A stretch of 34,317 bases of DNA from UPXZ01 sp047974405 (lineage in GTDB: Bacteria; Bacteroidota; Bacteroidia; Bacteroidales; Paludibacteraceae): assembly GCA_047974405.1 (NCBI GenBank), contig JBKECI010000038.1, positions 1-34,317 on the forward strand. The letters run 5' to 3'. Positions 25,218 through 33,956 of this stretch are shown here, piece after piece; within the stretch, counting starts at the first letter, position 1, and every line of letters begins with the position of its first letter. Below the pieces are notes generated by a model that worked only from the letters and a program-made list of their open reading frames with translations, ran no database searches and was not told the origin of the DNA. The position numbers and the translations under genes are program-made.

Positions 25218-26438
25218 ATGAAAAAACTATTTTTATCACTAACTTTAATAATGGTGCTTTCAATTACATTTGCTCAAAAATCGAATGTGTCAAAAGCCGA
25301 AAGATTAGCCATGCAAGAAAATCCCGATTTTAAGGGGGCACGTGAAGCCATTCAAGCAGCTTTGAAAGATGAAACTACAAAAGATGATGCTAAAACATAT
25401 TATATTGCAGGATTTATCGGACAAAGAGAAAACGAAGAGTATGTAAAACTGATGATGCTACAAAAGCAGGTAGATCCCATAAAAAAAGGAGAAGCCCTGA
25501 TGGAATCTTACAAATACTTTCTTATAGCCGATAGTTTGGACAATTTGCCCGACAAAAAAGGGAAGGTAAAACCACGCTATACAAAAAAAATATCGGACGC
25601 CATCAAAGATTATTATGACAAACAATATAATATGTTTTCGTATGGAGCAAATTTGTTTGATAAAAAAGATTACAAAGGCGCTTTCGATGCCTTTAACATA
25701 TACTTGGAAACACCCGACCTTAAGATAATGAACAACGAGTTGCAAAAAGACTCTACGTACAGTATGATTCAGTATTATACGGCTGCTGCCGCCAGTAATA
25801 TTGATAACCATGCTGCTTCTATAAAGATATTCAAAGATTTAGCTACTAAAGATTATCAGACCAAAAATGTATATCAACTGTTGGCAAATGAATATCTAAC
25901 CCAAAAAGACACGGTTAATTACCTAAATACGCTAAAAGAAGGATTTGAAAAATTTAGAGATGAACCTTGGTTTCTTCAAAATATCATCAACCATTACATC
26001 TATTCCGACAAAATTGACGAGGCCGCAAAATACTTGGACGATGCCATTAAACAGGCTCCTGATGTAGCTCAATACTATTCGGTAAAAGGAAATATAGAAG
26101 ACAGACTGGGGCATAGCGATGCGGCACAGGCAGCATTTCAAAAAGCACTGGAATTGGATCCGACTTCTGCAAGCGCTTACGGTGGGATAGGACGGTTAAT
26201 ATTTAACCAAGGCGTTCAAGTGTTGAATGATGCAACTACGATTAAAGACAATAAGCTGTACCAAAAAGAGAAAGAGAAAGCAGACGAAATTTTTAAAAAA
26301 TCGATGCCTTATCTGCAAAAAGCTGTAGAGTTGAATCCAAAAGATTACGATTATAAATTTGCACTGAAACAACTCTACTATCGCTTAAATATGCAAAAAG
26401 AATATGATGAAATCAGCAAGGAATTGGAGCAACAATAA
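25218..26438 (+). CDS. Secreted/periplasmic tetratricopeptide repeat protein
   Basis: 406 residues. Signal peptide about 1-19 (ends ITFAQ). The remainder is helical and contains TPR units. The clearest are EAAKYLDDAIKQAPDVAQYYSVKGNIEDRLGHSDAAQ (about 268-304, ending in a new repeat), then AAQAAFQKALELDPTSASAYGGIG and MPYLQKAVELNPKDYDYKFAL. Such proteins are scaffolds for protein contacts in the Bacteroidetes envelope. No enzyme domain is seen and the partner is unknown. It follows gyrA in the same direction and ends before a very long perfect hairpin. Confidence 0.82.
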   Translation: MKKLFLSLTLIMVLSITFAQKSNVSKAERLAMQENPDFKGAREAIQAALKDETTKDDAKTYYIAGFIGQRENEEYVKLMMLQKQVDPIKKGEALMESYKYFLIADSLDNLPDKKGKVKPRYTKKISDAIKDYYDKQYNMFSYGANLFDKKDYKGAFDAFNIYLETPDLKIMNNELQKDSTYSMIQYYTAAAASNIDNHAASIKIFKDLATKDYQTKNVYQLLANEYLTQKDTVNYLNTLKEGFEKFRDEPWFLQNIINHYIYSDKIDEAAKYLDDAIKQAPDVAQYYSVKGNIEDRLGHSDAAQAAFQKALELDPTSASAYGGIGRLIFNQGVQVLNDATTIKDNKLYQKEKEKADEIFKKSMPYLQKAVELNPKDYDYKFALKQLYYRLNMQKEYDEISKELEQQ

Positions 26439-26472
26439 CCAACCCTTGTAAAAAGAGTGTAAAATATATGAC

Positions 26473-26522
26473 AAAGAAAAGTCCACATTAATAAATGAGT
26501 TTATTAATGTGGACTTTTCTTT
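26473..26522. terminator. Long perfect hairpin, bidirectional terminator
   Basis: Two 23-base arms (26473-26495 and 26500-26522) are exact reverse complements with a TGAG loop. The outer part is A-rich on one side and T-rich on the other, so it can serve both the TPR gene (+) and the convergent gpmA (-). Confidence 0.8.
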
Positions 26523-26633
26523 TATTGTAGTTTGGCTGCGATAATACGCTTTTTATTAAACGTTGATAAAAATTATCGCAAACAGATGCGTATAATAATT
26601 ACATAAAGAGCCAAAGTTTATTCTCTTGGCAAA

Positions 26634-27380
26634 CTATTTCTTTTTACCTTGATTAGCAACAGCTTCCATCAACTTTTTGATTTCTTCCGGATCTCCAAGA
26701 AAATAATCTTTTACCAAGTTCAGTTCATCATCAAATTCAAACACATAAGGAACAGCGGTGGGTAAATTTAAACTGACAATATCTTCGTTTGAGATGTTTT
26801 TCAAATACTTGATAATGCCGCGCAAACTATTTCCGTGTGCCGCTACCAAAATTTGGTCATGCTGCATCAGCGCAGGGTAGATGGTGTCTTGCCAATAAGG
26901 GAGGATTCTGTCTACCGTCTCTTTCAGCGATTCTGTCAGTGGAAGATAGGCGGCAGGTACACCCTTGTAGCGAGGGTCATTCAATGGAGAACGATCATCG
27001 TTTCTATCAAACGGAGTGGGAGGAACATCGTAGCTTCTTCTCCAAATTAAGACTTGCTCATCGCCGTATTTTTCGGCAGTTTCAGCTTTGTTCAGTCCTT
27101 GTAACATTCCATAATGTTTCTCGTTGAGGCGCCAAGATTTATACACCGGAATCCAATCCAGGTTCATCTGATCGAGGACATTGTTTAGCGTTTTTACGGC
27201 GCGTTTCAGGTACGAAGTAAAAGCGATTTCAAATTCAAAACCTTCTTTTTTCATCAATTGTCCTGCTTTTACAGCCTCTTCCATCCCTTTTTCCGATAGA
27301 TCCACATCGGTCCAACCTGTAAAGCGATTTTCTTTATTCCATACGCTTTCGCCATGGCGAATTAATACTACTTTTTTCAT
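26634..27380 (-). CDS. gpmA: 2,3-bisphosphoglycerate-dependent phosphoglycerate mutase
   Basis: 248 residues, the normal length. It interconverts 3- and 2-phosphoglycerate in glycolysis and gluconeogenesis through a phosphohistidine. Seen: LIRHGESVWN with phospho-acceptor His9, NRFTGWTDVDLS, SYLKRAVKTL with Arg60, RLNEKHYGMLQG with Glu87, a Pro/Asp-rich loop PPTPFDRNDDRSPLNDPRY (120-138), and AAHGNSLRG with His182. The C-terminal Lys-rich tail is short. It is transcribed away from metH, with a promoter between them. Confidence 0.97.
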   Translation of the reverse strand: MKKVVLIRHGESVWNKENRFTGWTDVDLSEKGMEEAVKAGQLMKKEGFEFEIAFTSYLKRAVKTLNNVLDQMNLDWIPVYKSWRLNEKHYGMLQGLNKAETAEKYGDEQVLIWRRSYDVPPTPFDRNDDRSPLNDPRYKGVPAAYLPLTESLKETVDRILPYWQDTIYPALMQHDQILVAAHGNSLRGIIKYLKNISNEDIVSLNLPTAVPYVFEFDDELNLVKDYFLGDPEEIKKLMEAVANQGKKK

Positions 27381-27438
27381 TGTGTTTATGTTTTTATTTT
27401 TATTTGTTTATTGATAAAAAATCATTTGATAGCGTTTG

Positions 27439-27446
27439 CAAAGTTA
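27439..27446 (-). promoter_or_regulatory. Putative -7 element of gpmA
   Basis: TAACTTTG on the minus strand fits TAnnTTTG. No clear -33 box is found at 19-20 bases. The leader to ATG 27380 would be about 50 bases. Confidence 0.45.
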
Positions 27447-27500
27447 GCAAAAATAACCGAAACGGGGAGAGTTTTTATCCTTAAAAAGAGACGATTTGAG

Positions 27501-27529
27501 TTTGAATTGGTTTTTTATCCGTACTTTTG
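27501..27529 (+). promoter_or_regulatory. Putative promoter of metH
   Basis: TTTG (27501-27504), 17 bases, TACTTTTG (27522-27529). The expected start site falls at about 27533-27537, almost on the first ATG (27538), so the mRNA would be nearly leaderless or use the second ATG at 27547. Confidence 0.6.
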
Positions 27530-27537
27530 CAAAAATT

Positions 27538-30279
27538 ATGGCAGCAATGAATTTAAGAAAAGAGTTAGAAAAAAGAATACTGGTCTTGGACGGTGCTATG
27601 GGTACAATGATTCAGCGTTACAAACTCAAAGAAAAAGATTACAGAGGCAAACGTTTTGCAGAGGTTGATATTTTGCAAAAAGGCAACAATGACCTGTTGG
27701 TATTGACACAGCCGGAAATTATCAAGAACATCCATGTTCAATATCTGGAGGCAGGCGCCGATTTGATTGAGACAAACACATTCAATGCGCAATGTATTTC
27801 GATGGAAGATTATGGAATGCAGGCTTATGTGCGGGAGATAAATCTGGAAGCTGCAAGGCTAGCTCGCGCCGCAGTCGAAGAATATACTGCCAAAAATCCG
27901 TCAAAACCCCGATTCGTATTGGGTTCGATAGGACCAACCAACAGAACAGCTTCTATGTCGCCCGATGTAAATAATCCCGCTTTTCGTGCAGTAACGTTTG
28001 ATGGTTTGGTTTCTGCTTACGAAGAGCAAGCGCTGGCATTGTTTGAAGGGGGAGTAGATGCCGTTTTAATAGAGACTATTTTTGATACATTGAATGCAAA
28101 AGCCGCTATATTTGCAGTGGAAGAGGCAATGAAAAAATTTGGTAAGCAAATTGATATAATGCTTTCGGCAACCATTGCCGACTCAAGCGGGCGTACACTT
28201 TCGGGGCAGACTATTGGCGCTTTTCTTACCTCCGTATCACACGCCAATCTGCTGTCTGTTGGGCTGAATTGTTCGTTTGGGGCGAAAGACTTAAAACCTT
28301 ACTTGCAAGAGTTGGCTAGCGTTACCCCTTATTTTGTTAGCGCATATCCTAATGCGGGGCTACCCAATCAATTTGGAGAATACGATGAAACACCCGAAAT
28401 GATGGCGTTGCAAATAAAGGAATATGTTGATGAAAAATTGATAAATATCATCGGAGGATGCTGCGGTACCACTCCCGAACATATTGCAGCATATCAAAAT
28501 TTAATTGAAAATATAAAAATAAGAAAAACCAATCAGGTTGATAATAATTTACACCTGAGTGGTTTGGAAGAATTAACTGTCAAAGAAGATTCTCTTTTTC
28601 TCAATATAGGCGAGCGGTGCAACGTTGCCGGTTCTCGAGCATTTTTACGTTTGATCAACGAAAAAAAATACGAAGAAGCATTGAATATTGCTCGTAGGCA
28701 AGTAGAAGACGGTGCACAAGTTATCGATATTAATATGGACGATGCTATGCTGGATGCAGAGCGAGAAATGACTACTTTCTTAAACTATATTGCTTCCGAG
28801 CCTGAAATAGCGCGGATACCCATTATGATAGACAGTTCGAAATGGGAAGTGATAGAGGCCGGACTGAAATGTGTACAAGGCAAATGTATTGTCAATTCCA
28901 TCAGTTTGAAAGAGGGAGAAAAAGATTTTATAGAGAAAGCGAAAAAAATACTCAATTACGGTGCGGCAGTAGTGGTGATGGCTTTTGACGAAAAAGGACA
29001 AGCCGACAGTTTTGAACGTAAAATACAGATTTGTGAACGCGCATATAAGCTTTTGACAATCCAAGCAGGCTTTTCTCCGCAAGATATTATTTTTGACCCA
29101 AATGTGCTTGCCATTGCCACCGGAATTGAAGAACATAATAATTACGGAGTCGATTTTATCAATTCTATCCGATGGATTAAGCAAAACCTTCCGCATGCCA
29201 AAGTGAGCGGAGGAGTGAGCAATTTATCGTTTTCATTTCGTGGGAACAATCCGGTGCGCGAAGCAATTCATTCTGTATTCCTTTATTATGCTATCCAAGT
29301 AGGGATGGATATGGGGATAGTGAATGCCGGAATGTTACAGATATACGAAGAAATTCCCAAAGATTTGTTGGAAAGGGTAGAGGATGTGGTATTGAATCGT
29401 AGAGAAGATGCAACCGAGAGGATGATAGAATTTGCCGAAAGCATCAAAAATGATACTTCGGAAAATAAAATAGGAAAAGTGGACGAATGGAGGAATGGCA
29501 CACTCGAAAAAAGGTTGGAATATTCTTTGGTAAAAGGAATAGGTGAATATTTGGAAACAGATTTGGCAGAGGCATTGACAGAATATTCATCAGCCATCGA
29601 AATTATCGAAAAACCATTGATGAGCGGTATGAATATGGTTGGCGAACTTTTTGGAGCAGGAAAAATGTTTCTTCCCCAAGTGGTAAAAACGGCTCGCACT
29701 ATGAAAAAGGCAGTAGCAATACTTCAGCCCGAAATAGAAAAAACAAAAGTGGCGGGTCAAAGCGCTTCTGCCGGTAAATTTTTGATTGCTACTGTAAAGG
29801 GAGACGTACACGATATTGGAAAAAACATTGTATCTGTCGTACTCTCCTGTAACAATTACGAAGTTATTGATTTGGGTGTGATGACTCCGACCGATAAAAT
29901 AATTCAAACGGCGATCGACAAAAAAGTAGATATTGTAGGTTTGAGCGGATTGATTACCCCATCGCTGGAAGAGATGTGTAACGTAGCCTCCGAAATGGAA
30001 AAAGCAGGATTAAAAGTGCCGTTGCTGATAGGTGGTGCAACTACCTCCAAAGTGCATACAGCAGTAAAAATAGCTCCAAATTACAATCAGCCGGTAGTAT
30101 ATGTCAAAGACGCCTCGGTAAATACAGCCATAGTAGCCAGTTTGATGAATGAAAAAACAAAGCTATCTTATATTGCCGAAATTCAACAAGAATACCGTCA
30201 AATAAGAGAAAAGCAAGCCCCCAAAATAGATTTACTCTCGTTGGAGGAAGCAAAAAAAAGAAAACCCAAACTATTTTGA
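27538..30279 (+). CDS. metH: Cobalamin-dependent methionine synthase, without activation domain
   Basis: 913 residues from ATG 27538; an ATG at 27547 is also possible. MetH transfers a methyl group from methyl-tetrahydrofolate through cobalamin to homocysteine. Domains in order: homocysteine-binding (about 1-325) with zinc Cys245 (GLNCSFG), Cys308 and Cys309 (GGCCGTTPEH); pterin-binding (about 355-615), starting NIGERCNVAGS; the cobalamin cap (about 650-740); and the B12 domain with the axial His758 in DVHDIGKN. The protein ends soon after the B12 domain (LEEAKKRKPKLF, TGA). The AdoMet-binding reactivation domain of about 330 residues found in E. coli MetH is absent, and stops follow in frame. 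An upstream in-frame TTG (27496) is not used, as it lies before the promoter. Confidence 0.95.
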   Translation: MAAMNLRKELEKRILVLDGAMGTMIQRYKLKEKDYRGKRFAEVDILQKGNNDLLVLTQPEIIKNIHVQYLEAGADLIETNTFNAQCISMEDYGMQAYVREINLEAARLARAAVEEYTAKNPSKPRFVLGSIGPTNRTASMSPDVNNPAFRAVTFDGLVSAYEEQALALFEGGVDAVLIETIFDTLNAKAAIFAVEEAMKKFGKQIDIMLSATIADSSGRTLSGQTIGAFLTSVSHANLLSVGLNCSFGAKDLKPYLQELASVTPYFVSAYPNAGLPNQFGEYDETPEMMALQIKEYVDEKLINIIGGCCGTTPEHIAAYQNLIENIKIRKTNQVDNNLHLSGLEELTVKEDSLFLNIGERCNVAGSRAFLRLINEKKYEEALNIARRQVEDGAQVIDINMDDAMLDAEREMTTFLNYIASEPEIARIPIMIDSSKWEVIEAGLKCVQGKCIVNSISLKEGEKDFIEKAKKILNYGAAVVVMAFDEKGQADSFERKIQICERAYKLLTIQAGFSPQDIIFDPNVLAIATGIEEHNNYGVDFINSIRWIKQNLPHAKVSGGVSNLSFSFRGNNPVREAIHSVFLYYAIQVGMDMGIVNAGMLQIYEEIPKDLLERVEDVVLNRREDATERMIEFAESIKNDTSENKIGKVDEWRNGTLEKRLEYSLVKGIGEYLETDLAEALTEYSSAIEIIEKPLMSGMNMVGELFGAGKMFLPQVVKTARTMKKAVAILQPEIEKTKVAGQSASAGKFLIATVKGDVHDIGKNIVSVVLSCNNYEVIDLGVMTPTDKIIQTAIDKKVDIVGLSGLITPSLEEMCNVASEMEKAGLKVPLLIGGATTSKVHTAVKIAPNYNQPVVYVKDASVNTAIVASLMNEKTKLSYIAEIQQEYRQIREKQAPKIDLLSLEEAKKRKPKLF

Positions 30280-30325
30280 AAGTCAAAAGAGTGAGAATAA
30301 TTTTTGCGAAAATAACATAAAAATG

Positions 30326-30364
30326 ATAGAACGGTTTCAATTTTAAAAATTGAAACCGTTCTAT
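30326..30364. terminator. Perfect 39-base hairpin between metH and the exonuclease gene
   Basis: Arms ATAGAACGGTTTCAATTTT and its exact complement, 19 bases each, around one central base. On the minus strand it is followed by CATTTTTA, so it fits best as terminator of the exonuclease gene. It lies 46 bases after the metH stop and may serve both. Confidence 0.7.
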
Positions 30365-30395
30365 TGTAACAGAAGCTCAAGGTAACTTTATCCGA

Positions 30396-30890
30396 TTAAA
30401 ACACCTTTAGAGCTATCCACGCACACGCTTCGGCATCAGCGAGGGCGTTGTGATGGTTGGTAAGATCGTAGCCACAGTAGTGTGATACGGTGTGAAGTTG
30501 AAAGTTTGGCAGTTTGTTTCTAAAAACTTTTTTTGACTTTTGTAACGTACAATAAAAATCATAATCAGGATATTCCATCCCATACATTCGAAAAGCAGAT
30601 TTCAGGCAACTTTCGTCAAATACCTTGTTGTGTGCTATTAGTGGCAGCCCTTCTATTATAGGCATTATTTGGCTCCATACTTTTGGGAAAATGGGAGAAT
30701 TTATAGTGTCTTCTCTTGTAATGCCATGTATATTAGTATTCCAATAGCTGTAATATTCAGGTTCCGGACGAATTAAACTGTAAAAACTGTCGGCAATCAT
30801 ACCTTCCCGTACCACCACAACTCCTACGCTGCACACGCTTGTGCGTTGCTCATTGGCAGTTTCAAAATCTATGGCGGCAAAACTCTTCAT
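30396..30890 (-). CDS. DEDD-type 3'-5' exonuclease (DnaQ/epsilon-like)
   Basis: 164 residues from ATG 30890. A longer open frame to 30923 runs into the MITE and is not native. The exonuclease fold shows Exo I AAIDFETAN (Asp8, Glu10), Exo II AHNKVFDESCL (Asp92) and Exo III HHNALADAEACAW (His147, Asp152), the DEDDh set. Such proteins trim single-stranded DNA or RNA 3' ends. No polymerase or helicase part is attached, so it may be a stand-alone proofreading, repair or RNA-trimming enzyme. Its start codon lies only 10 bases from the target duplication of a 248-bp insertion, which separates it from the gene upstream. Confidence 0.88.
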   Translation of the reverse strand: MKSFAAIDFETANEQRTSVCSVGVVVVREGMIADSFYSLIRPEPEYYSYWNTNIHGITREDTINSPIFPKVWSQIMPIIEGLPLIAHNKVFDESCLKSAFRMYGMEYPDYDFYCTLQKSKKVFRNKLPNFQLHTVSHYCGYDLTNHHNALADAEACAWIALKVF

Positions 30891-30905
30891 TATACTGTGT
30901 AAGTA

Positions 30906-31153
30906 GGGTCTGCTGAAACACACTTAAACATTTGTTTAAGTGTGTTTTATGAAGTATTTTAGAAATATAAATTCAAAGCTTTTTTAATAATTCAGATAGA
31001 ACCTTTGCATTTTACAAAACAAGAATCAAAAGTGATATAAATCGTTCGTTTTATGCACGCCATCTACTTCGCCGCCTTCAGCTTGAAGTATTATTATACA
31101 TTTATGCTTCGGCGACTTGTATCTGACACACCTAAAACTTTTTCAGCAGACCC
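30906..31153. mobile_element. MITE-like non-autonomous element, 248 bp
   Basis: The ends are 13-base terminal inverted repeats, GGGTCTGCTGAAA (30906-30918) and its complement (31141-31153). The element is flanked on both sides by the same 6 bases TAAGTA (30900-30905 and 31154-31159), a target duplication. Inside there is no ORF of transposase size. Near the left end a 15-base-arm hairpin lies at 30916-30947. Ends starting GGGTCTGCTGAAA recall those of some DDE transposons, but the family is not identified. It sits between two minus-strand genes. Confidence 0.85.
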
Positions 31154-31172
31154 TAAGTAACGGTTGTTTTTC

Positions 31173-33872
31173 TTATTTTAGGGCAAATTGCCTGTTGTCA
31201 CTTTCGCTTACATTGTTAAGGAAATCCCGGAATTTAGGATAATCTTCTACCGATACCACATCTTTTGTTCTTTCAAAATATCGCTTTGCAACGATTTGAT
31301 TTGGATTTTTTGTGTCAAAAGTCAAGGAGTAGATACCGTTTGCGCATTCAAAACGTTTATTTTCGGGTATTTCAACCAATTTCTTACCTTTAGGCAACGT
31401 AAGAATGATGGTTTCTAACGTTCTATCCTCGTGTTGATAGCTCCAATATCTCATCGGATATTTGCGAGTTTCGGATGCCACAATGTCCAAAGAGTTGATA
31501 TCCGACCATGGGAAACGAAATATTTTCATTCCAGCCACTTCTTGTAATGCACCGACAACAGTTATGGTATATTTTTCAGATACAGAATCGGTTAGTGTAG
31601 TGAGTTCAGAAAATTGTAAATCGCTAACCTTTGCCGGTACGATAAAATTGGCGGCAATTGTTTCGTTGCTCCTTTTGAGTTGTTCGTCGCTACTCAAAGC
31701 TTTGTAACGGTTACGTACAATAGATGCGGTTGCTCCATAGCTTGTTTTTTCGCGTTTGATTTCCATATCGTTGCCATTGATGATAATATTGTGTGTTCTC
31801 ACAGATTGATTGATAGGTCGTTGTGAAATGTCTAATTTTATCAAAGAGCTATTTTCTTTGCCACCATTGAAAGGGATGGGGAGTATTTGGGCATTCAAAT
31901 CATCTCCGGGAATAGCTCCAAAAGGGAGGCTGTTGTCAGTCAGTTCCAAATAATATGTTTTATTATCGATATTGAGTTGTGCTATGGCATGGTTAAAATT
32001 AACAGTGGGCATTATAAGATTATCTGTGCCATTTTGCCGTGTCAATATAAGTACCAGATTGGCATCTATATCTGCCATTCTGCAAAGAGAAACAAAGAGC
32101 GTGGACAAGTCTTTACAGTCGCCCAGCCTTGTGGTGATGGTGCGAGATGCCTTTTGCGGGATGTAATTGCTTTGCATAAAATCCACGCTGGAGTAGGTTA
32201 TATTTTCCAATATGTAGTGATAGAAAATTTTTGCTTTTTCAAGTTTGCTTGCTTTTTCGTTGTTTTTTAACAATTTGTTGTAGGTCTCTTTAAGTACATA
32301 ATCTGTTTTAAATTTGCTGAATGTAAGGTCTTTGTACCAGTCGCTCACATACTTCCAATTGGAGATGCTGCTATAATGTAAGGTGGGAGCAATATCTGCC
32401 AACGTACCCATATACGGTTCGCTTTTAACCGCCGGTACGTTTTCCATTTCCCACGTGTAAAGGCTCATGTCTTCCTTTTTACTGATAGAAGGTTGTATGT
32501 TGGCATTTTTGACCGAAAAATTAAATTTCTTATCTTCGGGGAGCAGCAAAGAGAATTTGGATTTGATGATAGGAACTCCATACTGAAATTTAAAGTCGTC
32601 GAAAAACTGCATTGCCAGTTTCCCCCCCGACAAATCTTGCATACGATATTCCAAATGGAGCACATCATTTACTTCCAAATTGGTAAATACAATACGGTTG
32701 TCGTTGGTTTCTGCTTTGGAGATAGTGCCGTTTGATTTGATTACTTCTGCCTTATCTACTATTAATTTTTGCCAGTAACCGTTGTAACCTATTGCATATT
32801 CTTTCCACTCTTCAATTCCCGATTTGTTCAAAATTTTTGTAGCCAAATCGTAGCGGTATTCTTTTGCTCCTTCGGGATATATTACCTGTTGTTTCTCATT
32901 TAAAATCACCACACTGTTGTCATCTGGATATTCTGCTTGGGAGGGAGCTTTGGCTATAAGTTCCTGCAAGTTGCTTTCGGGAAAAAGCAAAAATATTTCT
33001 TTACTTTTCTCCAAAAGTCTCAATTGTGTGCGCGCGTCGTAGCTTGTAGGGGCATAGTAAATGGCTTTTCTAAAATTAGATTTAGCCTCTTCTGTCATAT
33101 TCAGATTTTTGAAAATATAGCCTCGCTGGATATATACATCGGGCAGAAAAGGGGTTAGTTTCATCTCTTTTTCCGATATTTTCAACGCTTCGTTGTACTG
33201 CTGCATGTTAGAAAGCATAGTCATTGTGTTGTGATAGTACCCTGTGGCATAAGGTTTTTCGTTTGAGCGCTTGTTTAAAGCTGCCAATCCTTTTGCGGCG
33301 TTCCCCTGTTCAAAGTACAAGTTGGCAAGCAGGGTAAGAGCATCGGAACTGCGGTATTTTTTCAGATAGTTTTCAATAATAGAAATTGCCTTTCTGGGAT
33401 TTTTGGACACATTTTGTTCTATCAATGAGTTCAAATACATATATTGATAGCTTGACGGATATTTTTTATACATCTCTTTTGAGAGCGAAATCACATCTTC
33501 GAATTTTTTTTGGAACGAAGCTAGATTTATTCTCCAACCATCGGTAGTTTCGCTGTCGCCGTACATTTGTATGGTCTGGTTGCAAATGTCTTCAGCTTCG
33601 GTATATTTTTCAGACTGAATGGCATCACTATATTTGGAAGAGAGTGAGTGAAATGAGTTAGGGTCATTTTTTTTGATATATTCTATCTCTTTTTCGGTAT
33701 CGGTATGATTTTTTGACCTGATATAGGCTTCGTAGAGTTTATATGCGACAAGTGTTGATTTTCCGTTGATCTCTTCCAAGGCTTTTAGTGTTTTGGTGCC
33801 TTCATAGGCTTTATCGTTGCGAAGATAAGTTTCGGCAAGCAAAAGGTAATTCAACGGATTTTTTTTGTCCAT
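31173..33872 (-). CDS. TPR / DUF3857 / transglutaminase-like protein, probably 5' truncated or rearranged
   Basis: 899 residues from ATG 33872. Helical TPR units cover about 1-290. Then comes a DUF3857-type beta domain (about 330-500: VVILNEKQQVIYPEGAKEYRY, then NDVLHLEYRMQD, with a YTWEMENVPAV segment). A transglutaminase-like domain follows at about 530-660, with Cys586 in TRLGDCKDLSTLF, His628 in NFNHAIAQL and Asp646 in YLELTDNSLPFG, which is a papain-type triad. A C-terminal beta domain ends the protein. The substrate is unknown; the family is common in Bacteroidetes envelopes. No signal peptide is seen. The frame stays open upstream with TPR-like residues (FFAEEFFIDKIK) until TAA at 33957-33959, so the true N-terminus is probably missing. 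Confidence 0.82.
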   Translation of the reverse strand: MDKKNPLNYLLLAETYLRNDKAYEGTKTLKALEEINGKSTLVAYKLYEAYIRSKNHTDTEKEIEYIKKNDPNSFHSLSSKYSDAIQSEKYTEAEDICNQTIQMYGDSETTDGWRINLASFQKKFEDVISLSKEMYKKYPSSYQYMYLNSLIEQNVSKNPRKAISIIENYLKKYRSSDALTLLANLYFEQGNAAKGLAALNKRSNEKPYATGYYHNTMTMLSNMQQYNEALKISEKEMKLTPFLPDVYIQRGYIFKNLNMTEEAKSNFRKAIYYAPTSYDARTQLRLLEKSKEIFLLFPESNLQELIAKAPSQAEYPDDNSVVILNEKQQVIYPEGAKEYRYDLATKILNKSGIEEWKEYAIGYNGYWQKLIVDKAEVIKSNGTISKAETNDNRIVFTNLEVNDVLHLEYRMQDLSGGKLAMQFFDDFKFQYGVPIIKSKFSLLLPEDKKFNFSVKNANIQPSISKKEDMSLYTWEMENVPAVKSEPYMGTLADIAPTLHYSSISNWKYVSDWYKDLTFSKFKTDYVLKETYNKLLKNNEKASKLEKAKIFYHYILENITYSSVDFMQSNYIPQKASRTITTRLGDCKDLSTLFVSLCRMADIDANLVLILTRQNGTDNLIMPTVNFNHAIAQLNIDNKTYYLELTDNSLPFGAIPGDDLNAQILPIPFNGGKENSSLIKLDISQRPINQSVRTHNIIINGNDMEIKREKTSYGATASIVRNRYKALSSDEQLKRSNETIAANFIVPAKVSDLQFSELTTLTDSVSEKYTITVVGALQEVAGMKIFRFPWSDINSLDIVASETRKYPMRYWSYQHEDRTLETIILTLPKGKKLVEIPENKRFECANGIYSLTFDTKNPNQIVAKRYFERTKDVVSVEDYPKFRDFLNNVSESDNRQFALK

Positions 33873-33956
33873 TTTTATCTTGTCGATAAAAAATTCTTCG
33901 GCAAAAAACGGAAGTTCTTTTGTATCATAAATTTCAGCAGATGTGCTTGAACGAGA
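33873..33956 (-). other. In-frame coding extension of the TPR/transglutaminase gene
   Basis: 28 codons between the ATG at 33872 and an in-frame TAA (33957-33959). The residues nearest the ATG (ELPFFAEEFFIDKIK) fit a TPR helix leading into KMDKKNPLNYLLLAETY. This suggests that the gene once continued to the right and was cut near 33940-33960. Confidence 0.5.

Noticed and set aside
30891..30923. N-terminal extension of the exonuclease
   Set aside because: It runs into the target duplication and inverted repeat of the inserted element, and the fold begins at ATG 30890.
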